The notes beneath the pieces were generated by a model, which had not been told where the DNA came from, did no database searches, and saw nothing but the letters and a program-made list of their open reading frames with translations. A stretch of DNA of 64,000 nt from Liolophura sinensis (taxonomy: Eukaryota; Mollusca; Polyplacophora; Chitonida; Chitonidae). Both the position numbers and the translations under genes were made by a program. The stretch is from the NCBI RefSeq assembly GCF_032854445.1, contig NC_088301.1:1610001-1674000 (forward strand), in the 5' to 3' direction. This document shows, piece by piece, positions 27,901 to 39,900 of the stretch (the first letter of the stretch is position 1; each line of letters starts with the position of its first letter).

Positions 27901-30900
27901 AGGTAATTTATGACCAGCAGGTTTCCAGGCTCAGGCAGCTGCCTGTAATGCCTATGTAGCTTGTTCATGTGTTTGAAATGTGTAGAAGCTGTTTAATTCT
28001 GTTGGCCTGCATTGAATCTGGGCTGGCAATGTGGTGTGTGTATACATGTATGTGGAAACATATCAGCTTCTTTTGTCTGTAGACTTTTCTGTGAAATTTA
28101 CATGCATTTATTTCAAAGTTAGTTTTAATTCTGCTTATTTCATCTTTCTTTTTTCCTTGTCTTTTATTTAATTTTATTCTGTATCTGTTTTTTCTTTCAG
28201 TAGAGACCACTCCATTTCCTTCTCCCACATCCACTATCCCACCCCCTCCCACCACCCAAACTCACCCTCCCACCACCCGGGCCCACCACTCCACCACACT
28301 GTCTATACTCACCCACAGTCCTACTCCAGCTCTGCCTCCAGGTGGTCCAGAACAGAGTAAGTCCAGCGTCATACAAATGTGTTCCATGTGCAACATCTAA
28401 CCACACCACCCAATCAATGTGCCAACAATTTATTTTTGTGATTTATAGTTTTAATACTATGGAACTACACTTGGACACTTGCAGAAAACCTTAGCGATGT
28501 ACACCATTGCCATGTTATTGCATGTGGGTTACATGTATGTGCACAATGTCCCTGTTTCTTTCACCTGTGCTCTAGTCTGTTATAATGAAGACTTGCCAGG
28601 ATTGTCCTGTGTATTCCCTGCACTACCTGCAAAGATTGTTGCATGCCTGTCCTGTAAAGCCACGATTGTCCCCTGTCCTGTAAGCTATGATTGTCCCCTG
28701 TCCTGTAATCCGTGATTGCCCCTTGTCCTGTTAGTCATGATTGTCGCCTGTCCTATAACCCTAACCCTTGTTCCCTTAGCCATTATTTTCCCGTCTTGTA
28801 AGACATTATTGTCCTCTGTCTTGTAAGCCATGATTGTCCCGTCCTGTAATCCATGATTGTCCCCTGTCCGACATGTTTAAGGTGTGATATACTCCCCTCC
28901 TGTCAGCCATGATTGTTTCCTGTCCTATAAACCATGATTGTCCCCTGTTCTTCAAGCCATAATTGTCTCCTGTCCTTTAAGCCATGATTGTCTCCTGTCC
29001 CGTAAACCATTATTGTTTCCAGTCCTGTTAACCATGGTTGTCTCCTGTCCTTGTTTACCATGATTGCCTCCTATCCTATAAGCCATGCATGTTGGCTTCC
29101 TCTCTGGCCGTACATGGGAAGGTCTTCCAGCAACTTTCAGATGGTTGTGGGTTCCCCCAGACCCTGCCAGTTTCCTCCCTCCATAATGTTGGCTGCCGTC
29201 GTATAAGTGAAATAAATTGAAAACAAATAAATATAAGCCATGATTGTCTCATGTCCTTTAAGCCATGGTTGTCGCCTCTTCTGTAAACCCATGATTGTTC
29301 TTTGAACCCATGGTTGTTCTGTAAACCATATACATATCCTACATGTATAAGCAAAGATTGCTCTTTGTCATGTGAACATTGATTGTCTTCTGTTAAACAA
29401 GCATGTTGTTCATATGTCTTTCAATCCATGATATTTCCTTATGCCGTGCGCCATAATTATCTTCTGTACACCAAGTCGTCTATCACTTTATTTGAATTGT
29501 TCACAACCCAGAATGCCAGCTTGTATTACTCATTGCTAGAACCTTTATATGATTCCCTGCTTTTCTCTTGTGCCTGACCAATATTTTGGGTGTAGCTTTC
29601 GGTTTACCGTCTTTGTTATGTACTAAGAACATGATGAATGTTATATGCATTCATACCAGTCTAATGTTGTTAATCAAGGTGGTCACATTTTGTGTGCCAG
29701 CTCCTTCTATGTAACATCAGATTAATGTTGAAACCAGCTTGACCTGTACAGTAGATTTGCATATTTATTTATTCCTTGGGTTCTTAAATTAGTTGTGTCT
29801 CAGGCTTTCTGTAATTTTTGTGTCTTGTATTTTGAAATTTAATTTGACAAATATCATGCAACTCACAGGTTACTTTGTGCATGTGCTGGAGCTGTGTATA
29901 GGTTTTACACATTTAATGATTTCCTGCGATATGGGTGGTCATAATCATTGCTTTCCTTTGATCTGGTTGGTCATAATCATTGCTTTCCTTTGATCTGGTT
30001 GGTATGGATACTCACAATAATTGATGGCATCTCAGCTTGTTAAGGTATATATTTCATTCACGATAGTTTTCGAATATAGGTGTGTGAGATTATGAAATTT
30101 TCATTGATTTACTATAGTAAAATCAAAGTTGAAGATTAGATACATGTAACTGAATGTGGTGAATTTGGATAATGTTAAATACGTGTGTAAAGCTGTGGTT
30201 TTTACATTTGATAGAAACAACGACAACACCCCCAACTCCACACAGACCACCGTCCCCTGTTACAACGACGACCACACCCAAACCACAGACCTCCACACCC
30301 AAGTCTGGCCCGTCCACCAACTCTAAGGGGCCTCTGCCCATTGAGCTAACCTTCTGTAAGGAGACAGTGCGTGGAGGCCAGCATTGGCCAACGACCAATG
30401 TGGGCATCAAGAGTGTCCTTGACTGTCCAGGCGACCTGATTGGTATGCAAAACTTACTCTTGTTTTCATTCAATCAGACCATCATTAAAAATATGTTTGT
30501 TGGATGTAAACTGACCAACCATCCAAGAAAACATCCTACTCTAAATGTCTATTGCTATGTTGATTGAAATTTTGTTTTTTATTCTTCTCTGTGTATTCAT
30601 TTTTTAAAATTTGTATTGTTTTCATTATCCAGAATAAATAAAAATCAACAATTTCTTACCAGTTAAGTACAGATACTGCCCAGCCCCATCCCCCTCCCCG
30701 GATGGTATCTTTTTACACATAGTAAAGAAACACTGAACTAAGGGCCTACAAGAAAGTTTGGAAATGCTAGATATTTTATTCTTCCTCGACCGACTGTAAT
30801 GTTTCACAATATCTTATTAAAGTAATGAACATAATGAGCAAAAATAAATGCAAAGAAAAAAATACAATAATAGCACTGTAGACTGTTGGATTGACATTTG

Positions 30901-33900
30901 AACTTAGCTTAGCATCAGTTACATGTGTGGTACAGTTCGTGATTATCTCGAAGATTCTTGGATTTTTGTTTTGTGAGAGCGTTTGCACCTGTATATAACC
31001 TGCATGTGCGTAACATCTGTGTCAGGTGTGTGAATGTTTATTCCATGTTTGATCTCACCAGGTGTCGTGGCGTGGGAATGTGGTCGCTATGGATGGGTGG
31101 GAGAGCCTGATGATAGTGGCTGTAAATCACCATGGTTACAGGATGTTATAGATGAGGTATGTCACAGTGAATTTGTAAAATGTAAAATGCTGGTACGGTT
31201 AAGTTTTATATATACATGTAGTTAAAACTGGCCGTGGATAAGGAACTTTTTAGATTACCCTGCCCCGGTGTTATTTTGGGCTTAGCTGACAAGAGGTTGA
31301 CTCAAATAGACAATTACGTGGCCTTGCATGAGGTTCTTTAAAGATCACCGACTTCCCTTCCGCAAGGCAATGAAATTGACAGCTTTTTCAGAAGTGAAAT
31401 TGTCTGTTGTATACTTGAAACCCCTGTCAAATTAACAAACTCCAAGAAATATACTCAAAACCTGTTGGCAGATACATGTTTCTATAATGTAAAAAGTCAC
31501 ATTTGGAATATAGATGCTCCCAACAAATTTCCTCAAGGCTCTGTAAATAATAACAAATTTTGTTCCATTAGTTTAATTGGCTTGTTGATTATTTGGAGTT
31601 TGCATTTTACCCGTTGACTTGTCACCTTTTATGTATGTTTGTGTTAACCTAGGTGAAAAAGAACCAATCAGTTGAAGTGGTCATGGATAAAATTGAAGAC
31701 CTGACATCCAAGAATATTTTGAAACCAACTGATTTGAAGATAACCACGTCCATTATGAACAAGATGGCAGAGAGACTGAAGGCTGAGAAGTCATCCAGTC
31801 CAGCTATTGTTCAGAAAACTGCCAGTGTAGGTTGACGCTATCCACTAGCTTAGCTCCAACAGTGATGTATATGTACATGTATTTTGATCTTTCAATGAGA
31901 GTCTCTTATTGTGTGCATCCAGTGTACTTGTGTTGTTACTTGTAGCAAATAATTACACGGACTGAAAAAAGCAGACAGTTATTTGAAATCAATTATATTT
32001 TTGGTATGAAAGGAAAAGACCTCTAAAGATCAAAGTAAGCCTCACTATATAGACCAATTAAAACTATGCATGTATATACTTTCATTTATTTTTTATAGGT
32101 TTTTGTGAAAAGAGTTAGAGATGTTCAAACATTTGAATTCTAAGGTGGGCTTTATGGATCTTTCTATCAGGTTAGGAACTCTGATGTCACAGGAAGTTTA
32201 TCCAACTCCAATTATGACGGTGAATGTTAAAATAACTCTTTTTACCCATCAGTAAAAGATTACTGAAATAATGTTCCCAAAAATTCCTTCCTTCTGGTCA
32301 ACATAAGGAAATAAAGGTGATGTGACGTCAGAGTTCCTAGATACTGTCAGCATGGCTCTTATAGTCCACCATAGTATTCAGATATTTGAATGCCTTGCCA
32401 CACTCATAAAAAAATCTGAAAAAATAAATAAAAGCATTTTTGCGCATAGTTTTCAATTGTTTGTATGATTAACCTTACTTCACAGTTAGCTTTCATTTAC
32501 TTTAACATACAAAGTAGACTGAAAATTAAGTTCTGTTTTTCAAATTGATAAAAACAAAACAAATGGAAATGAGATTAAAATGGTTCTACCCATGCTGTGT
32601 TATATACATGAATTGTTTCTGATAACTATGAAATGAGCCGTGTGCTAATATACAAGAAGCCTGTTGTAGTGTTGATCTGACAGATGATGTTGTGTTGTCG
32701 TATGTAGGAGATGGTCCAGTCGGCCAGTAACCTGTTGGCTGGTAAACAGCGGGACTCGTGGGCAGACCTGGATGAATCAGACCGGACCCGTGTGGCCACA
32801 TCACTGGTCATCACTGTGGAGGACGCTGCCTTTGCCGTGGTCAATACGGTGGACACACAGACGACCTCTGATGACAATATATGTAAGGGAAGAATTCTCT
32901 CACTCCTTATTTATTTGCCCTTGGGACAAAAGGCAGAACTGGTTTACATGTGAACTTGTTGTTTATTGGTTGTAGAAATGACTGCTCATTGACTTAATAA
33001 CTGTCTGGAAGCATTGTCGTTGTCATTGTCGTACACTGTTTTGTCTAACACAGATCACTGATTGATACCTAACATTAATTGTGAAAGTCAGACAATGCAG
33101 TTCTAATTCTTATTATTCTGATATTATTCAGGTTACTCGTACAAGAACAATGATTCTCCATTTACTTGATGATCAGTTATGCCAACAACATTGCCTTTAT
33201 AATAACAAACCCTCAATACAAGTACATGTTTGTCACTCTTTACATCAAACCCAATCAGAATGGGGATGTGAAGGCCAGTAGGATCATGCCCCAGTCATTC
33301 TCTACCATTATGTTTGTACGTGTATCTTGACTGTTTTCTAACCTTTCTCCAGTTGTGGAGGTGAATGTGATCAAGACGATGAACCAGGACCTCACCCTGC
33401 CCTCCTCCCCACCCAGGGGGCGCTCAGTATGGGCAGACAACTCTGACTCCATCACCATCCCTAAGGAGAGCCTTCAGCAACATAGCCAGAATGGTCAGTT
33501 CACTGATACACGCTTAAAACTTCATGAAGTTACATGCACTGTGGTACAATGGTATTTATCCATCAGCTTAAAATAATACTGAAAAGTCCTCTGCTACACA
33601 GAATTGCCAGAGGAAATGAACTGTGGTAGAAAAATGATAGTTTAAATTATGATGTTTTATTTATCTTTTCACTTTAATACACATATGTACATGTGGAAGG
33701 AAACTAGACAGCTTATAGAGAAACTTCCTTACCATGTATACACCTTATGTTTAAGGCTGTCATGTGGGTAAATCATACTGACACGCAGTTTTCAGTGTGG
33801 TAACCACATTGCGGGCCGTAATGGTATTGCCTATATCAATACAGATTCTGTATTTACAGGTAAGGTGTCTGTGGTCTTCATTGCTTACAATAATCTGGCT

Positions 33901-36900
33901 GAGTGGATGAGCCCTGGGGATACTGACCTATCCACCGGTCAGTCAGAGAGTGGCCTGGGGGAGAGAATCACAGACACAGAGGTGCGGACTTCCAGCGGGA
34001 ACACCACCCACAAGTGGGCAGTCAACACCAAGATCATCTCCACTTCTCTGAATGAGAGGACTGCCTCCGTACCACTGACAAAACCAGTCACCTTTGTCCT
34101 GCAGCACACTAATGTGAGTCTTAGCACTCTTGTGTGCGTCTTCAGCACTCTAATGTAAATGTTTCACAAATGTGAGTTTTATTCATACGAATATGAATCT
34201 AAGGCACACTAATGTGATCTTCTGCAGAATAAGCTGAGTCTTTTGCAAAGTTTCGCACATCTTCAGCACACTAAAATAAGTTGTTAGCAAATTATTACAA
34301 GTCTTAAGCACACCAGTGTAAGTTTTCTGCACGTGAATGTCTGCACACATCTGTCATACCAGTCAGAGGTGAGGGATGGTAAGTGTAGCATATTGTAACT
34401 GTTTGGGTCATCACCTTGTTGTTCATACATTGTAAATCAAGTGACCTAACCTTGTTGAAAATAGATCCAGTCCCACCTGAATTTAAACAGAGAAAGGAAA
34501 GTATAATTGATGATAAAAAGCAGGCATTGGCATAGTCCTGTCTGACATCTTTTGCTGCATATGATTTTGTCACTCTTAGTATAAATATATTGTGTTTTCT
34601 TTCTTTCACAGAAAAGCATTAACCTGAGTCCAAAGTGTTGTTACTGGAATTACTCTGACACGTAAGTTCATTTGCGTGTAAGAACACCTCACTACACAGA
34701 TAATGATAGATATAGTTTCCATCACTGTGTAGTTCACTATCTTGTCTCAGGTATTCTAGGATGGGAAACAAAATAACACAAAATGTCTGTATACTTCTCT
34801 TTCAGAGAAGTGAATATTTATTTACATGTAGCATTGAGGAGCAAACTGTGATCTAACGGTTAAATGTGTTTGGCTGTCAATTACACCAGGCATAAGTTCA
34901 AACCTGGCCTCAGACAGAAGGTTCTATATTCCCCTCTTTCACTGCTTGTTGGCCCGTGTGATAATAAGCAGCCATTTATGCAGTCTAACATGAAAGACCA
35001 CTCCTGATCTGTCATCATTGTGTGCCCACCTGTATGTGTCATGTGTGAAAGTTCATCAGTAACTTGCCATATAAATTTGTTTTTTTCCAGGCACTCCAGT
35101 TTTCTTCACCCATAGAACTGAGAGTACAACGTTTAAAACAAAGCATACTTACATACATAAAACTGATTGTCATGTGACTACCTCCCAAACTTTACTGTAT
35201 ATTTATGCTGACAGATCTCAGCTGAGTCACTGGGCAGAGGCTGGGTGTAAACTGGTCACCACCGATCAGACCCACACTACCTGTGAATGTGACCACCTTC
35301 CAAACTTTGCTGTATATTTATGCTGACAGATCTAAGCTGGGTCACTGGGCAGAGGCTGGGTGTAAACTGGTCACCACAAATCAGACCCATACTACCTGTG
35401 AATGTGACCACCTTCCAAACTTTGCTGTATATTTATGCTCACAGATCTAAGCTGGGTCACTGGGCAGAGGCTGGGTGTAAACCGGTTACCACCAATCAGA
35501 CCCATACTACCTGTGAATGTGACCACCTTCCAAACTTTGCTGTATATTTATGCTGACAGATCTAAGCTGGGTCACTGGGCAGAGGCTGGGTGTAAACTGG
35601 TCACCACAAATCAGACCCATACTACCTGTGAATGTGACCACCTTCCAAACTTTGCTGTATATTTATGCTGACAGATCTAAGCTGGGTCACTGGGCACAGG
35701 CTGGGTGTAGACTGGTCACCACCAATCAGACCCACACTACCTGTGAATGTGACCACCTCACTAACTTTGCTGTATATTTATGCTGACAGATCTAAGCTGG
35801 GTCACTGGGCAGAGGCTGGGTGTAGACTGGTCACCACCAATGAGACCCACACTACCTGTGAATGTGACCACCTCACTAACTTTGCTGTATGTTTGTGCTG
35901 ACAGATCTAAGCTGGGTCACTGGGCAGAGGCTGGGTGTAGACTGATCACCACCAATCAGACCCACACTACCTGTGAATGTGACCACCTCACTAACTTTGC
36001 TGTTCTCATGGATGTAGCAGGTACCATGGTAAGTTCAGATTACCACTCAATGTTTCCGCTGGGGACGATTTTAATTATTAAGTGGTTAACTACATGTATG
36101 ACCAGTTGAAATAAATGTTATTATGTGAATGTGTCATATTCATCCAAACATTTATATTTGTGACAGAGATGGAAATATCAGGGTCTCAGATATAGTAGTG
36201 GACACTGTCTTATTATCATTTTCTGTTCTCTTATGTGAATGACTTACACAGATTTGGTTACGTGCTTGAAGCTGTGAGAATCTTTTATCACCCGAATTCT
36301 AAAGCTGATTTAGCCTACAACCAGTTGTATGTTCAATTCCAGGTCTTGTTGGATCTCTGCTTCAGGGTTCTTCTTTTTTTTTTTTTTTAGAAGGTACTTC
36401 AGGAGATGCATTTTTTCCCCTCGGCCATACATGGTTTCAAATATGAAAAGTAAAATTGTGTAGAATACAGCTTTACATCTGTCAGCAAAGTTAATCTATG
36501 TTCTAACATTTTGTCCCATTGGTCAGCTGCCTGCCCACCACGAGCTTCCCCTACAGGTCATCACATATGCCGGCTGTCTAATCTCCATCTTCTGTCTCAT
36601 CCTAGCCTTCATCACCTTCTTCATCTTCAAGTAAGTCTTCAGTACACACGTACCTAAATCCTCAGTACACATGTACCTGAGTGTTAGTACACATATAAAA
36701 TCAGCACAGGAAGTCAGGATTGAATTACAGTGTACCATTTAAATACATTTAAACAGGGACCAAGATATCAGCACTAAAACACTGGACTTAGATACTGTAT
36801 ACCATTTATACAGGAACCAAGAAATCAGCACTAAAACACTGGACTTAGATACTGTATACCATTTATACAGGAACAAAAAAATCAGCACTAAAACGCTGGA

Positions 36901-39900
36901 CTTAGACACTGTGTACCATTTATACAGGAACTAAAAAATCAGCACTAAAATGCTGGACTTGGATACTGTATTCCATTTATACAGGAACTAAAAAATCAGC
37001 ACTTAAATGCTGGACTTGGATACTGTATCCCATTTATACAGGAACTAAAAAATCAGCACTAGAACGCTGGACTTAGATACTGTATGCCATTTATACAGGA
37101 ACAAAAAATCAGCTCTAAAACGCTGGACTTAAATACTGTATCCCATTTATACAGGAACTAAAAAATCAACACTAATACGCTGGACTTGGATACTGTATTC
37201 CATTCATACAGGAACTAAAAAATCGGCACTTAAATGCTGGACTTGGATACTGTATACCATTTATACAGGAACTAAAAGATCAGCACTAGAACGCTGGACT
37301 TAAATACTGTATACCATGTAAATACTTAAGTACAGGAAAATGAACCTTACAGAATGTGAAGAATTGCCTGCCTCAGTATCTGGTCTTCACATTCAGTATG
37401 CGTAATTGATGAGGTATATTGAGGGCACGAACAGAAAAAGATGAAAAGAAAACGTTTCCATCAGCAAACTTGCCAGATACTTCTCAGGATGCAGTAGTTT
37501 TACTCCATTTTGTTGACCAGTGCTATTGAGGATGGTGTAATGTAGTAATCAGATGAAAAACAAGTTATACATATTGTATGCTCAAGAGCTGTTAAAACTT
37601 ATGTGCTGAGCAGCCAAATCATATTTGAAGTATCTACTTGTCAACTTGCATGTAGATATTGTTAAAATGCTGATACATATGTACATGTTGCTCAGTTTTG
37701 ATATTTACTCATCAACTGTGCTTGTGTGACTTCGTTTTTGCCCAGAAACCTTCAGTGTGACCGGAACACCATTCACAAGAATCTGGTGCTGAGTCTGCTT
37801 ATAGCGGAGTCCATCTTCCTGGCTGGAATACAGCAGAGTGAAACTCAGGTGAGCAAGGGGGACAACTTTGTCAGGAACAGCACTAGTGTTCCAGTAGTTT
37901 CTTGGATAAATTTGTTCACATTTGTGCATTTAAAAGAAAAGGTAGTTTTAGTGATTCCTTGAAAAAAGAATATTAAGATCATGAGGAATTGAGGAAATAG
38001 AGTATGCCGTCTCATATTGTTTGCAGCTCTTTGACATCTAGCTTTATTCACAAAGTGTAATGGAATAAATTGTGATGCTGAATCGTGTGAATGTCAGGAT
38101 CCACATCTTAACAAATATTGAACATTTTCTTTCCACAATCTGGAGAATCTCCAGGATTGTCTGTAACAATTATCTTAACCTTTCAGATTCTGTGTGCGGT
38201 GATTGCGGGCCTCTTACACTTCTTTTTCCTGGCCTCGTTTGCCTGGATGTGCCTGGAGGGGATTCAGCTGTATGTCATGCTGATTGAGGTGTTTGAGGCG
38301 GAGAAGTCGCGCGTCAAGTGGTACTACCTCTTTGGTTACGGTATGTACTATATATATATATATACAGAGGGTTTAGATTCCTGTGAGTATGTCAGGTGGG
38401 TTTGTCTGAATGTTTCCATGTTTGTTGAGATGGTAAATTCTGTGTCAGAAAGTTTTTTTTTAACCTGTGTTCTAGTGTTTTTGTTTTTTTGTCTGGTTGT
38501 TGAAATGGTTTTGTTCTTTTAAGGGTTACAGTGTAAAATATGCTTGCACATACTCACCATAATATTTTCAGTTGCTTGCACATTATTTGACATTTGTTTA
38601 CATTTGTTTTGTTTATTTGTTATGATTGTAGCCATGTTTGGATTGTTGACAGGTCTTCCTGCCATCATTGTGGGTATATCAGCAGCTGTGGACCACCAGG
38701 GCTACGGGACAGAGCGTCAGTAAGTCTGTACTCAATCATTGATACAAACTCACAAATGGCTACGTCATACATGTATGGAAGTGACTTTACTGACCAAACT
38801 CTAGGTGAAATATGGTATCTTGTGAAATCCACATTTAGTGGAATTTATGATTCATCCTGTGATTTCCTGTGGGGCTCTTTTATACATTGTGTATTACATC
38901 TGTAACATTGTTGTGTACTTACAGCTGCTGGCTGAGAACAGATACTTACTTCATCTGGAGTTTTGTGGGACCTGTGGCTGCTGTAATTACGGTATGTACA
39001 GCCTACTCTGTATAACACACTCACTGTACATTTGTCACTGTACATGTACACTGAACTTAACAACAGTCAAATAAATAAACTTACAATACAATACATGTTT
39101 GCTTTTCTATTGAAAACACGAATTAAATGGGAAGAAAGAACAGCAATTGCCTTGTCAACCTGATTATGTATTCATTACCAAGGTACTGAAGTCAGGTTTT
39201 GGTTTGTTTGTTTTTGTCTGAATACTAAAACATAAAACAGGGGGAAAAGTAAACATTGAGGTTATGACAATTCTTTGCATATGCAGTGATGAAGGCCAGT
39301 CTTCTGTATACGATATGTACACTAGATTGTGTATTCTTTAAGTACCACACATTTTAACAATAGCACAATACTAACAAATTTAATAGATTGGATGTCTGCA
39401 TCCAGTAACCATCCCTTCATCTGTTCATCAGGTAAATATTGTGATGTTGAGTATCGCGGTGTACATGATGTGTCGCCATGCCACAACAGTGCCAGCCATC
39501 AGGTCAAAGGAAAAACCAAAAATGGAGAAATACAGGTATGACAGGAATCATTTGAAGAATTCTTTTTGAACTTCGAATAAACCGTGAATTAAAGTTCGCC
39601 AACCAGCCTATTTATCTGACATATTCATGGCAATTTGTACGCTGATTTTCCTGAGAAAAAAAAAAAATTAAAATAACATTCCGCAGCGAATTGAGTACAC
39701 ACCATAACTAAATTTTTCACACAAAAGGAAAAGTATTTGATTGTCTTAAGGAAATCCAACTTAAGCGGAACATGGCTGAAAAGATCAATCGTGAGGTGCC
39801 CTGGGTATGTCCGACTGCTATAGCTTCCAGCTAAAATGTTGTTAATACGTGTGTGTTTTGAATTTAAAAGGTTCTCAGCAATAACAGACAGATTAACCAG

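Larger units (their letters stand above)
28357..30214 (+). other. ADGRL intron with degenerate minisatellite and SINE
   Basis: About 1.86 kb. It contains the ~26-bp repeat at 28640-29300, a SINE fragment at 29088-29231 and a 35-bp perfect duplication (ggtcataatcattgctttcc...) at about 29936-30003. Confidence 0.65.

Noticed and set aside
35320-36109. Series of 78-aa open frames starting [11 protein letters not shown]
   Set aside because: They are another frame of the 115-bp GPS-exon repeat; the GPS frame is the meaningful one.
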